From Bacillota bacterium (GTDB taxonomy: Bacteria > Bacillota > Bacilli > Paenibacillales > NBRC-103111), in NCBI GenBank assembly GCA_023386955.1, contig JAEWIS010000031.1, positions 248,001-312,000 of the forward strand: a stretch of 64,000 nucleotides of DNA. The letters are read 5' to 3'. This document shows positions 1-8,172 of this stretch, in pieces. Position 1 is the first letter of the stretch, and every line of letters starts with the position of its first letter. Position numbers and translations under genes: made by a program. The notes beneath the pieces were generated by a model. The model did no database searches. It had not been told where the DNA came from and saw only the letters and a program-made list of their open reading frames with translations.

Positions 1-259
1 CCACCATAGTGACCGTCAGGCCAATCAGCCAGCGCTGGGCTGCTTGCATATCATTCAGGCGGTGGTGGGCGGAGCGTGAGGCGTTGGAGTTGTCCGTCAC
101 CAGCTTCTCCAGCACCTCTAGCCGCCGGGAATGATCCGTCAGCTCCCGCATCAGCGTCACCACCTCCCGTAGCTGCAGCCGAACCTCGGTCATCTCCTTG
201 ACCGTCTCCTTCAAATCTTCGCATGGCGCTGACGCCACGGGGCAGTCTTTCTGTGTCAT
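1..259 (-). CDS. xhlA: XhlA-like hemolysin/holin partner (3' end outside window)
   Basis: The minus frame from the ATG at 259 reads MTQKDCPVASAPCEDLKETV, then a Leu/Glu-rich amphipathic coiled coil and the start of a hydrophobic segment (AAQRWLIGLTVTMV), and runs off the left edge after about 86 codons. This architecture (short coiled coil followed by one C-terminal membrane segment) is that of XhlA, which in PBSX works with the holin XhlB and an amidase to lyse the host. The position directly downstream of the xkdX-type gene matches PBSX. The holin and endolysin would be expected just beyond the edge but cannot be seen. An open frame at 51-302 on the same strand is a shadow in another frame. 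Confidence 0.75.
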   Translation of the reverse strand, partial: MTQKDCPVASAPCEDLKETVKEMTEVRLQLREVVTLMRELTDHSRRLEVLEKLVTDNSNASRSAHHRLNDMQAAQRWLIGLTVTMV

Positions 260-317
260 CTCTCTCGCCCTCTCCCCATAAAAATAGCCCCCGGAGTCTC
301 ACCAGGGGCTTGCCGCC

Positions 318-443
318 TTACTCTCCCACAATCTCCTCGGCCTGTGCTGACGTGATCTTACCAGCAGCTACAAATACCCGTACTTGCTCCGCCGTGTACC
401 GCCCAGCTTCGTAATACCGTTTGACCAATGCAAACCAGTCCAT
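318..443 (-). CDS. xkdX: XkdX family small tail protein
   Basis: A 41-residue protein, MDWFALVKRYYEAGRYTAEQ... ending AEEIVGE. It begins at the ATG at 443, two bases after the stop of the upstream gene. The pattern W-x5-K-x-YY-x-G-x-Y-(S/T)-x-E-Q-V ... G-K-I-T-x-x-(Q/E)-A-E-E-I is the XkdX family signature seen at the end of PBSX-type fibre modules. Its role in the particle is not known. It is probably translationally coupled to the 445-789 gene. Confidence 0.85.
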   Translation of the reverse strand: MDWFALVKRYYEAGRYTAEQVRVFVAAGKITSAQAEEIVGE

Positions 444-444
444 C

Positions 445-789
445 CTATAACACCCCCTTGTTCACAAGAGAAAGGAGCAGGTCCGCTTGGGTCTGCTCCA
501 TTTCGTTAAATCGTATTTGGTTTTCGGCCAGTTCCAGAGCCATACCTGCGTTTTCTGCTTCCAAAGTGGATATACGATCCACAGGGGGCGCTGGTGAGGT
601 CGGGAGAGCCTCATAGGAGAAGGTCCGATTAACCGGGTGCACCTTTACTCGATGATTCTCCGGAACATTCAGGAGCTCTGAAGGAACCTCTTCGACGAAA
701 AACCTTGGAAACTCTATTTCATCATCTTCTGCGATATAGGCATTAATCCCGACGAGGTACCCGTTAAGGTCGTAAATTATAGCTATCAT
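445..789 (-). CDS. XkdW-like fibre-module protein
   Basis: A 114-residue acidic protein. The first 70 residues are a small beta-rich region (MIAIIYDLNGYLVG...), and the last 40 are a predicted coiled coil (ISTLEAENAGMALELAENQI...) ending just before xkdX. Small proteins of this layout follow the long fibre gene in PBSX-like and SKIN-like tails (XkdW position) and are usually taken to be fibre assembly or attachment factors. The assignment rests on position and layout; no catalytic motif is present. The gene starts 15 bases after the stop of the fibre gene. Confidence 0.55.
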   Translation of the reverse strand: MIAIIYDLNGYLVGINAYIAEDDEIEFPRFFVEEVPSELLNVPENHRVKVHPVNRTFSYEALPTSPAPPVDRISTLEAENAGMALELAENQIRFNEMEQTQADLLLSLVNKGVL

Positions 790-803
790 ATAGTCTCCTT
801 TCC

Positions 804-2480
804 CTACTTAATATCGTAATAGATTCGGAGGTTTTTAACTCTAAAATATCTGGCTGCTCCATTAATCGTTATGCCATCTCTCCCATAAACTCCATATGTT
901 AGAAAATAAATAGGAATTCCAGCTTGTACACTGAGGGTTCTTCCGACAGTTTCATACTGATTATCCTGTCGAGATGATCCCATTCTAGCCACTCTCGCCA
1001 TACTCGCAGGAATATTAGTTGGAAAGAATGCAGTTCCTAATGGAGTTCTATAATCGAAGGCATCCAATGTTCCAACCGGAACGATCCTATTTCCACTCTC
1101 GGCATAAGGGCCATCTCGTGGAGCTTGAACTGATGGAACATATACATCTATTCCAGTATCGTAATATACCCAATAATAATCATCGGAACTTGAAGCACTA
1201 GTATCATACCAGGAATAACCACGGGCATCACAGGTTACTACTATCTCTCCGGTGCATTTGGGTACGAACTTGTATGCCAGAATCCCCGAGTAATAGGGAT
1301 ATGAGGCCGAGGAAGGGATAGGAATGTATTCAGCCGTATTCTGCTCTCTCAGGGTATTACTTGCTACATATGTTGCTCCTCCCACTGGTATCCATCCCCC
1401 TCCTGTGTTTACCTCTATCGAGCCACCATTATTCCGCAACTCCCACCCGGAACCTCCAGCAGGCTCAAATCGGAATTGGTTTTCATCTGTTATAGTGATA
1501 CGAGCATCGAAGTCGCTGGAACTCCCGGGTTTGTGCAAGTCGATGTACCGTCCAATCTCCATCGGTGTCCCGTAATCCGTCAAACCCAGTCTCGGAGCTA
1601 TCAAAGGACCGGTCATCGGTGCGCTACCGTCTTTAGGCAATGCCCCATCCGCCTTCGCCTGCGCCGCAGCCGCAGCCGTCACTCCTGCACTCCCCCGGTC
1701 ATAAGCGTCCTTCACCGCTTTAGGCGTAGCAGCCAACACCTCAGATGTGCTGTTGACCGCACTAGACAGCTGCACCTTCCCCTTAACAGTCAAGCTGGCA
1801 TCCGGAATAGTCGCGCCGGACACGGCCGTATCCACATACCCCTTGTTGGCGATATCCGCCGCTACAGACGGAGCCACTACCTGCGCCCGGCCTGCTGAAT
1901 CACGCGCCATCAGGGTGCTGACAGTTGGGGCTGATGTGGCACCATGTGCAGTATTCCCCACTGCTGTATGGGTGTTCAAATTGCTCTGAACCGCATCAAC
2001 TGTATCCTTCCGCGCAATATCCGCTGCCGCCGAAGGTGCTGCCACCTGCGCTCTTCCGCTGGCATCCCGCTTCATCAAGGTGCTGGCCGTACCGGCATTC
2101 GTTGCCGCATCCAAAATGGTCTTAATGGCGGCAATGGTCATCCCCGGCAGCGTTCGCCAGGTGGCTCCGCCTGTAATGGCCTTGATCATGTTGGCCAGCC
2201 ATCCGAACAGGGTGGTGGGGGTGCCGCTATCGCCAGTAGGCGCTGTCGTATCGCTCACCGTGCGGCCGCCGATCACCGTATCCGTGGCCGCTCCTGCCGC
2301 CAAGCCATTGCTTCCAATTTTTGGGCCGTCTCCTGCAACCCCCGTGTGTCCATGGCCGGAGGATGCCCCGAATTTTCCGTCCAGCGCATCGCTATTGCTG
2401 TTCAGATCCTCGATATTGACAACATCCTCGGCACCCGGTTTTTTCAAACCCAAATTATTGGTTGTCTGCACGTCCTTCAC
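804..2480 (-). CDS. Long tail fibre protein with phage fibre repeat
   Basis: A 558-residue protein starting at GTG 2480, behind GGAGGAGA and overlapping the previous stop (GTGA). The N-terminal part has an NSNSDALDGKF segment and a GHGHTG motif. Two related blocks follow (TASTLMKRDASGRAQVAAPS and VSTLMARDSAGRAQVVAPS), then a classic phage tail-fibre repeat near residues 225-265 (KGKVQLSSAVNSTSEVLAAT). The C-terminal 200 residues are beta-rich and aromatic with no recognised family, and are probably the receptor-binding head. In a tailocin this tip would set the target range. The C-terminal third looks less GC-rich than the repeat region, as is common for exchanged receptor-binding tips. Confidence 0.75.
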   Translation of the reverse strand: MKDVQTTNNLGLKKPGAEDVVNIEDLNSNSDALDGKFGASSGHGHTGVAGDGPKIGSNGLAAGAATDTVIGGRTVSDTTAPTGDSGTPTTLFGWLANMIKAITGGATWRTLPGMTIAAIKTILDAATNAGTASTLMKRDASGRAQVAAPSAAADIARKDTVDAVQSNLNTHTAVGNTAHGATSAPTVSTLMARDSAGRAQVVAPSVAADIANKGYVDTAVSGATIPDASLTVKGKVQLSSAVNSTSEVLAATPKAVKDAYDRGSAGVTAAAAAQAKADGALPKDGSAPMTGPLIAPRLGLTDYGTPMEIGRYIDLHKPGSSSDFDARITITDENQFRFEPAGGSGWELRNNGGSIEVNTGGGWIPVGGATYVASNTLREQNTAEYIPIPSSASYPYYSGILAYKFVPKCTGEIVVTCDARGYSWYDTSASSSDDYYWVYYDTGIDVYVPSVQAPRDGPYAESGNRIVPVGTLDAFDYRTPLGTAFFPTNIPASMARVARMGSSRQDNQYETVGRTLSVQAGIPIYFLTYGVYGRDGITINGAARYFRVKNLRIYYDIK

Positions 2481-3103
2481 TCTCCTCCATAAGTCTTCAA
2501 CTGATTCCAGGTCATGGATTTGGCCTTTTCCCAGGTCAGCCGGTAATTCTTCAATGTCTCCCAGATGACGTAACGGTACTCGAAGGTGTACGACACATGA
2601 GCCGGCTTAATTTGGTTCAGCAGCTTCATGAACTCCGCCAGATTGGGCGGAATGCCCAAAAAGCCGATGAACCGGATGACAAACCGGTACTCGGCCGGGT
2701 ACTCCAGCACCTCTACTTCACCACCAGAGAAGGCGGCCGCAGTTTCCATCAGCATCTGTTTGGTAACCGTCCCGGTCCCCCGGAGTTTGGCCAAAATCTG
2801 CTTGCGCCGACGTTCCGCCGGTTTGCTCGGGTCTACACTCAGAGCCAGTTCCTGCTCCCAACGGCTAAGTCCCCATGTGGCTGAACCGACAAAAAACTGG
2901 TCCAATACATCGCTAATGCCGTCACGCAGCGCCCCGATCTCTCCAGCCGCCGATTCTTGCAATACCACCATAGTGCCGCCAGGCACCCGGTAGTATTCCG
3001 GCAGATACCGGAGCAGATCCGGAACATACAGCTCCGTTCCTCCCTGATTCTCAGCATCCAGGCTATAACCCAACACCCCGTATTGCGAGCTTCCGTATGC
3101 CAT
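2477..3103 (-). CDS. xkdU: XkdU/YmfQ-like baseplate protein (DUF2313)
   Basis: A 208-residue protein matching the DUF2313 (YmfQ/XkdU) layout: an N-terminal LLRYLPEYYR motif, a central LSRWEQELALSVDPSKPAERRRKQILAKLRG-type segment and a C-terminal LNQIKPAHVSYTFEYRY segment. The WE..L.....S...RR..I.AKLRG pattern is the hallmark of these Mu gp48-like tail proteins, which link baseplate to fibres. Its start shares a TAATG with the preceding gene. In PBSX xkdU directly follows xkdT; here three genes are inserted between them (5019-5432, 3990-5015, 3103-3972). Confidence 0.8.
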   Translation of the reverse strand: MAYGSSQYGVLGYSLDAENQGGTELYVPDLLRYLPEYYRVPGGTMVVLQESAAGEIGALRDGISDVLDQFFVGSATWGLSRWEQELALSVDPSKPAERRRKQILAKLRGTGTVTKQMLMETAAAFSGGEVEVLEYPAEYRFVIRFIGFLGIPPNLAEFMKLLNQIKPAHVSYTFEYRYVIWETLKNYRLTWEKAKSMTWNQLKTYGGE

Positions 3104-3972
3104 TACGCATCACCCCGCAGTTGAGCCCAGGTAAGCGGGCCTTGGGGCATAGCATCAGTAATGCCGTAACCGGCCCGTGTGGTCGGCTTATTGCGCAAAT
3201 CGGCGAAAGAAGGACCATCTATGAGACCGTTAAATGCAGTATTATTTCTGGCAACAGTAAATGTGCCCGATTCAGCAGAAAGGCTTTGAAAAGCAAACTG
3301 GGATAGCGTACTGCCAATTTCCCACACTTCAAAACTGACTTGCCGGTAAGTGGATGGACTACGGATTTGCAGCTCATAGTCGTTTACACCATACTTGACG
3401 ATTCTCAATAGATCTGGAATACCCGAGGGGATATATAGCTGGGCACTGTCCATCCGTGTTGTCCCCGACCAGGCATTCAGGACAAATTGAAACGGATATC
3501 TGCCAATACCGCTCTGATTGAAATTTCCATTACGGTCGCTAATAACCCCCATTACCGTTCCCGCGTCATAAAAGTTGCCTGTGGATGTGGCTCCCCCTGT
3601 ACCTGAGCGGTCTGCTCCCGTCATCCGGAACAGCTTCTTCCAGCCTAGATCTGTGCTGCCTCCAACCGTGCCGTTATAATATTTCCCATTGGCAAAGGAC
3701 GACGGCGCAAACGTCCCCGGCTTCCCCGTCACCCCCGCCCACGGGACGGCATCCGCCACCTCGGCCGCATCTACCTTGCCGTTGTTGTTGGTGTCGTAGA
3801 TGCCCTTCAGCATGTCCCCGGTGCTCTGGGCTGCCACCAGCAGCACATTCCCGGTGGCGGTGCCGATATAGAGCTTGCGGGTATCCGTACAATACCCCAG
3901 CTCCCCTGCGGCCAACGTGCCGATGGAGGACTCCGCGCCGCGCCGCACTTGAATTAATACTTTTCTGGCCAT
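3103..3972 (-). CDS. Tail fibre/tropism protein with RRG-type N-terminus
   Basis: A 289-residue protein. Residues 1-45 (QVRRGAESSIGTLAAGELGYCTDT...YIG) match the beta-prism-like N-terminal segment found in major tropism determinants and many Gram-positive fibres, and are clearly related to the N-terminus of the next gene upstream (3990-5015). A Ca-loop-like DTNNNGKVDAAE segment lies near residue 60. The rest is a beta-rich domain ending in a short SFADLRNKPTTRAGYGITDA segment of the type used to join fibre modules. It is probably a receptor-binding or adaptor fibre. It overlaps the start of the xkdU-like gene by one base. Confidence 0.65.
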   Translation of the reverse strand: MARKVLIQVRRGAESSIGTLAAGELGYCTDTRKLYIGTATGNVLLVAAQSTGDMLKGIYDTNNNGKVDAAEVADAVPWAGVTGKPGTFAPSSFANGKYYNGTVGGSTDLGWKKLFRMTGADRSGTGGATSTGNFYDAGTVMGVISDRNGNFNQSGIGRYPFQFVLNAWSGTTRMDSAQLYIPSGIPDLLRIVKYGVNDYELQIRSPSTYRQVSFEVWEIGSTLSQFAFQSLSAESGTFTVARNNTAFNGLIDGPSFADLRNKPTTRAGYGITDAMPQGPLTWAQLRGDA

Positions 3973-3989
3973 GCCGCCGCCTCCCTTTC

Positions 3990-5015
3990 TTAGAAAGTCC
4001 CTCCATCAATGACGGCGACCATCAGCCGGTTTCCGTTGGCTGTATCGTAAACGATGCTGTCCGCATCAATACTTGCCTCAATGCCGGTAGCATTGACCAC
4101 AATGCCCTTGCCCGGCTTTGCGGAAACCGTATCCGCCGCCACATCAATGCCATTCCCAGCCCCTACATGCAGAGCCACCGTATCCGCCTGGCCCCCGCCG
4201 GTCAGACCATTGCCTGCGGTGACGGTTTGAAGCGCGCCGCCGCTGCGGGCCCAGATGGTACCGTTCCAGGTATATTGTTTGGCCTCATCGTCTACGATGG
4301 CAGTCATACCCACGGTCGGCATCACAAAAATCCAAGCCGAACCAGACCACTCCGCAATCTGCCCGGCTTTGCCCGCCCACGCACCCGTAGGGGACGCAGC
4401 AACAATATACCGGTCTCCGGCTGCCGGAGACGCCGGCGGCGCAGCCAGGTTCTGATCCTTGACGCTATCCTGGTACTCCTGTCCCGCCCGGGCCAAATCC
4501 AATTCGTTCTTGATCTTCTGCGCACTCCACAAATCCGTGCCGCCCACACCCGAGTCGTTAATGACACGGTGCTTGGTGGCATCATCAATATGGGTTTTGA
4601 TTTCCGCCGCCGTTTTAGTATTGGTGCCATCCGACACCTTGCTGACATGCCCGCCGGTGAGATCCGCCTTCAGCACTTTCCCATAGGTGCTGCCGTCCGC
4701 CACATTATCCAGTGTGCCGGTCAAATCCGCCAGCCCGATGGCATTGATTCGAACCCACTGGGTTCCATCGTCCAGGTACAGATAGGCATTATTCGTGCCG
4801 CCGCCCGTGACAAAATAGTACCGCCCTGCCACAGCCGCACTTGGCCGGGAGGCGTAAGGCCCCATCATCACCCGGCCAACAAACAAATTCGCCGTTCCGT
4901 CCCCGATATACACTTCCTTGGTATCCGTGCAAAAACCCATTTCCCCGGCCAAAAGAGCGCCTCTGGCTACCAGCTCCGCCCTCGTGCCCCGCCGGACCTT
5001 TATCGTCTGCGCCAT
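3990..5015 (-). CDS. Tail fibre protein with DUF2793 domain
   Basis: A 341-residue protein. The N-terminus (KVRRGTRAELVARGALLAGE...CTDTKEVYIGDG) is the same fibre-attachment module as in the neighbouring 3103-3972 protein. The middle (about residues 180-250) contains PASPAAGDRYIV, W.GKAGQIAEW and W.F..P..G matching DUF2793, a domain common in phage fibres and putative saccharide-binding tips. The C-terminus has GNGLTGGGQADT repeats with GNGI/GKGI turns and ends in IDGGTF. The two adjacent RRG-module proteins probably arose by duplication followed by tip replacement. Whether it binds sugar is not shown by the sequence. Confidence 0.7.
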   Translation of the reverse strand: MAQTIKVRRGTRAELVARGALLAGEMGFCTDTKEVYIGDGTANLFVGRVMMGPYASRPSAAVAGRYYFVTGGGTNNAYLYLDDGTQWVRINAIGLADLTGTLDNVADGSTYGKVLKADLTGGHVSKVSDGTNTKTAAEIKTHIDDATKHRVINDSGVGGTDLWSAQKIKNELDLARAGQEYQDSVKDQNLAAPPASPAAGDRYIVAASPTGAWAGKAGQIAEWSGSAWIFVMPTVGMTAIVDDEAKQYTWNGTIWARSGGALQTVTAGNGLTGGGQADTVALHVGAGNGIDVAADTVSAKPGKGIVVNATGIEASIDADSIVYDTANGNRLMVAVIDGGTF

Positions 5016-5018
5016 CCA

Positions 5019-5432
5019 TCATTCCCCCTCATTAAATAATCCGCCATCCACCAGCCCAACCGTTTTGTACCGGTCCAGCTCCGCCTGCGTTGCCATCAAG
5101 GCCTCCTGCAGCGCGTTCACATCATCGGCCTCAACCTGGTCCCCCGGTGTTTCGTAGCTCACATATACCGCCTGCACCTCGGCAAAAATGCGGATGCGTC
5201 TGCGCCAAGGTGTCTCCGCAGGCGTGGACAGAGTCCATGCGGTTATTTCCTGGCCGGTGAGCTTGGGGCCGGTGAAGACCTTCACCGTGCTGTTTATTGC
5301 ATTGTCATGGGCTAATAAACCCTCATATGCGCCATCTGCCAGCTGAACCTGCTCGTCGATGACATATACACCGCCGTCCAACTTTTTGTTCAGCTTTTCC
5401 ACAAATACGTCCTGCTCCTCGGGATACGCCAT
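5019..5432 (-). CDS. Baseplate-region protein of unknown function
   Basis: A 137-residue protein starting MAYPEEQDVFVEKLNKKLDG. The frame is open up to 5492, but that extension reads antisense-like residues inside the baseplate J gene, so ATG 5432 is preferred; it lies two bases before the stop of xkdT. Residues 10-90 look beta-rich, and the C-terminal 50 form a helical segment (DDVNALQEALMATQAELDRYK) followed by a short tail GLFNEGE. Proteins of this sort sit next to baseplate J in Paenibacillus phage-like loci and are sometimes mislabelled as metabolic enzymes. No enzymatic motif is visible. A structural role at the baseplate-fibre junction is inferred from position only. Confidence 0.55.
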   Translation of the reverse strand: MAYPEEQDVFVEKLNKKLDGGVYVIDEQVQLADGAYEGLLAHDNAINSTVKVFTGPKLTGQEITAWTLSTPAETPWRRRIRIFAEVQAVYVSYETPGDQVEADDVNALQEALMATQAELDRYKTVGLVDGGLFNEGE

Positions 5433-5433
5433 A

Positions 5434-6477
5434 TTACACCCCCAGCTCCACAGTGCCGGCCACAGGCACCTGGTTATCTGCCAGCACCACATTGGCCATG
5501 CCCCCGTTAACGGTCAGCGCCGTATAATCCAGCACACCGTCAGTGCCCAGGAGCAGCGTCCCAATTTTGGCAAAGCTGACATAAGTTGTAGCAAACGCCA
5601 CACCCCGCAGATAATCCGCCAGCGCAGCATGGAAGCTGTCCTGGATCGCCTGGAGCGTGTAGCCCATAGCCGGCACAATGGTGGCTTTTACGTGGATGCT
5701 CAAGCCCGCTGCCGAAACCACTGTCACCGCCACACAAACTGGACGGACCGTTTCAATATATGCTGCCGCAGCTTCCACCAACGCGGGTGAAGCCGGCTCC
5801 CGGTCCGTATCCACAATGCTGACCTTCACCGTGCCGGGTCCATTCCACTGCTCCGTCACCTTGGCCGCGCCCACTCCCGTCACCGAGGTGGCCCATTGGA
5901 TATAATGGGAGGCATTGCCGCTGGTGGCGGGCTGCCGGACCTTCTGCAGAATCCGTTCCCGCAGCTGCTCATCCTTCTCCTGATCCTCCCCGGCCAAAAG
6001 CACATCCGTCAATTCGGCGTTGGCCAGACCGGCCACGTAGGAGATCGGCAGCAGCTTGCCTAAAGCACGGTTTCCCGTTTCCCCCGCCGCCTCGCATTCC
6101 AATACAAACTGTCCCGCCGCTAAACGCCGTACCGCCACAAAGGTCAGGGAATCGCAGGAATACCTGCTTCCCAAGGGCACATCCAGGGCTTGACCCGCCG
6201 TATTCCAAAATACTCCCTTACGCAGCGCCTTGGAGGCTTGTTTTCGTTCCACACCGACTTCCGATCCGCGCCGGTCCAAAAACTCGCCGCTGGACGTATC
6301 CCCGAAACCCAGCCGCAAGGCCGCATCCAGGGAAATGTAAGCCTGAGCCAGCTCGGCCGCCGCCGGAGCCAGGGCGTCATGGATAATGCTGCCCTCCCGC
6401 TTATCCTCCGTATCCGGCACCTGGGCCAGCATCCGGGCTAAAATCGCCGAATAAGTCTGATGCTCATACAATCGCAT
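5434..6477 (-). CDS. xkdT: Baseplate J family protein (XkdT-like)
   Basis: A 347-residue baseplate wedge protein. It has the baseplate-J pattern: an N-terminal segment with EGSIIHDALAPAAAELAQAY, FLDRRGSEVGVERK near residue 70, a beta-rich middle with GNRALGKL, then DEQLRERILQKVRQPATSGN and a C-terminal VTVVSAAGLSIHVKATI. The length is normal for XkdT (about 350). It overlaps the end of xkdS by 14 bases, suggesting translational coupling. Baseplate J joins the tail tube and sheath to the baseplate ring in contractile tails, so its presence with a sheath gene shows that the particle is contractile. Confidence 0.88.
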   Translation of the reverse strand: MRLYEHQTYSAILARMLAQVPDTEDKREGSIIHDALAPAAAELAQAYISLDAALRLGFGDTSSGEFLDRRGSEVGVERKQASKALRKGVFWNTAGQALDVPLGSRYSCDSLTFVAVRRLAAGQFVLECEAAGETGNRALGKLLPISYVAGLANAELTDVLLAGEDQEKDEQLRERILQKVRQPATSGNASHYIQWATSVTGVGAAKVTEQWNGPGTVKVSIVDTDREPASPALVEAAAAYIETVRPVCVAVTVVSAAGLSIHVKATIVPAMGYTLQAIQDSFHAALADYLRGVAFATTYVSFAKIGTLLLGTDGVLDYTALTVNGGMANVVLADNQVPVAGTVELGV

Positions 6478-6868
6478 TCACCTCCTGGTCGAATGTCCCG
6501 GCGGAGCTTTCCACCGTGAACCGTACCGTCATGCTGTCTCCTGTTTGTTCAAACTGAAAATCCCGTACATTCTGAATCCGCGCATCCTGCAGCAGCGCCT
6601 CGGCAATCCGGCGGCGCAGCTCAGACTGGGCATAGGCAGGGCTTTGACCCATCAAGTTCTTCAGCTCCACCCCGTAGTCGAAGCTGTAGGCCATATACAC
6701 GTACCGCTCCGTCTGCAGGATTTTGAAAACCGCCTGCTTCACTGCTTCCAGACCGTCGATTTTTCCGGCTATACGTCCGGTTTCCGCATCCAGCCTCCAG
6801 GTTCGGGAGGGTTGGACCGTGGTTCTGCTGGGCAAAGCGGTGGTTAACTGTCCTCCGGTTGGAATCAT
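6464..6868 (-). CDS. xkdS: XkdS-like baseplate protein (DUF2634, gp25-like)
   Basis: A 134-residue protein. The W-R-L-D-x-E-T-G-R-I-x-G-x-I-D-G-L-E-A-V-K-Q motif at residues 24-45, followed by I-L-Q-T-E-R-Y-x-Y and the SFDYGVELKNLMGQ segment, is typical of DUF2634/XkdS, a gp25-like sheath-initiation component of PBSX-type tails. The gene overlaps xkdR by four bases upstream and xkdT by 14 bases downstream. Confidence 0.85.
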   Translation of the reverse strand: MIPTGGQLTTALPSRTTVQPSRTWRLDAETGRIAGKIDGLEAVKQAVFKILQTERYVYMAYSFDYGVELKNLMGQSPAYAQSELRRRIAEALLQDARIQNVRDFQFEQTGDSMTVRFTVESSAGTFDQEVNAIV

Positions 6869-7188
6869 AACACCGCCACCTTATCCATAATGAGAAACTG
6901 CTGCCCGCCCTGCACCCGCAGAAGAATGACCTTATCCCCTGCTTCCAGCCCCGGACGGATCACCACAGGGGTAGCCAGGCCTTGCCCGCCGGAACCATGG
7001 GTATGGCTCAGGTCCAGCTCCAGCCGGGTTAACGAATCGGGCAGAATCAAAAAATCCGCATCCAGGATAAAACGCTGATCCACGTTTACCTGCAGCGGAT
7101 TGCCGGATATTACCTCACCAAACAAAACGGCCATGGGCTTGCCGGCTTCCATTCCGGTCAAGGCCGCTTGCCGTATGGCATTCAACAT
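6865..7188 (-). CDS. xkdR: XkdR-like tail protein (DUF2577)
   Basis: A 107-residue beta-rich protein starting MLNAIRQAALTGMEAGKPMA, with a GEVISGNPLQVNVDQRFILD segment and the conserved C-terminal GDKVILLRVQGGQQFLIMDKV. This is the DUF2577/XkdR pattern, in which a small OB-like barrel carries a GD.V.L.R..GGQ..LI.D.V ending. It lies between the XkdQ-like hub protein and the XkdS-like protein exactly as in PBSX, and is probably a baseplate hub component. Confidence 0.85.
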   Translation of the reverse strand: MLNAIRQAALTGMEAGKPMAVLFGEVISGNPLQVNVDQRFILDADFLILPDSLTRLELDLSHTHGSGGQGLATPVVIRPGLEAGDKVILLRVQGGQQFLIMDKVAVL

Positions 7189-7203
7189 GCTGCCTCACCT
7201 GCC

Positions 7204-8172
7204 TTAGATTACTTTTAACGTTAATGACATGGTATGGTCATCGCCTTCGAAGCTGTGCTTCGCCTCATCCACCAGCATGGGCAGATTCAGTCCCAGTGCG
7301 TCAATCACCACTGGAACATACACTCCCGCACGGACCCGGATATCCCCGATGGCGTCCACCTTCAGGGATTTGCTCTCCCGGTTTTTCAATTGGGCCAGCT
7401 GATCCAGCATGTCCTTGATCTGGGCTTCGTTTTTCTTTTCGTCCACACTTTGGTACAGCTGAAGCACACCCCACTTGGCTATGTTAGCGCTGTCCTCCAC
7501 CATATGGACCTCCCGCCTGCCGGTTTGTTTGTTATCCTTGTACAGCTTGATCCGGTTGTAGGTATCCGAATCAATATCTGCAGAATAGTCGTATCCGGTC
7601 ATGAGACTGCCGTCGCCGATATAGAAATCCGTCTTCAGGTTATCCACCAGCCGCAGAGACAGCCCGCCATAATCATCAAAAAACACATAATGCCGCTGTG
7701 TGGAAACCAGTGTCAGTGTAATGGCCTTTTCGATGATGTCCAGCAGGGTTTGCCCGTCCTCCACCATGGATTCTATGGCAAAGCCCGTATCCTCCAACGT
7801 CCCCGTTTGCAGCTTGAAGTCCGCAGCCAGCTGGGAGATAATCTCCGAAGCCGTTTGCCCCTTAAAAATATATAAGGCCTTGGACAGCAGGTACCGGACT
7901 TGGTCGTAAGCCTTCACGGAGACCTCTCCGTCCGGGTTATGGCCGATAGAAAACACATAGCCGTAGAAAAAACCGGCTCCCTCCTTAAACACCCGGACAA
8001 TATCCCCGTTGCGGATGGCGAAGCTGTCGGATTGGTAGAATCCATTGCGCAGAAGGGAAAATTCAATGCTGGCCGGGCGGCCCGTCCGGGTGGTGGACCA
8101 GGATAAACCGGAGACAATCTCCGACAGGTTCCACATGTTGCCGTCCTTGTTATCCAATTGGATGGTAATCAT
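7204..8172 (-). CDS. xkdQ: XkdQ-like baseplate hub protein
   Basis: A 322-residue protein of the XkdQ family, related to late control D/gp27-type hub proteins. Visible marks are WSTTRTGRPASIEFSLLRNG near residue 25, VRVFKEGAGFFYGYVF near residue 60, Y.Y.ADIDSDTYNRIKLYKD near residue 200, and a C-terminal beta region (IGDIRVRAGVYVPVVIDALG) ending SLTLKVI. It overlaps xkdP by four bases (ATGA). The family forms the central hub that connects the tail tube to the baseplate. The B. subtilis name does not imply proven hydrolase activity. Confidence 0.85.
   Translation of the reverse strand: MITIQLDNKDGNMWNLSEIVSGLSWSTTRTGRPASIEFSLLRNGFYQSDSFAIRNGDIVRVFKEGAGFFYGYVFSIGHNPDGEVSVKAYDQVRYLLSKALYIFKGQTASEIISQLAADFKLQTGTLEDTGFAIESMVEDGQTLLDIIEKAITLTLVSTQRHYVFFDDYGGLSLRLVDNLKTDFYIGDGSLMTGYDYSADIDSDTYNRIKLYKDNKQTGRREVHMVEDSANIAKWGVLQLYQSVDEKKNEAQIKDMLDQLAQLKNRESKSLKVDAIGDIRVRAGVYVPVVIDALGLNLPMLVDEAKHSFEGDDHTMSLTLKVI

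Noticed and set aside
3585..5039. 484-codon open frame on the plus strand across two fibre genes
   Set aside because: Pro/Arg-rich antisense translation spanning two real genes.
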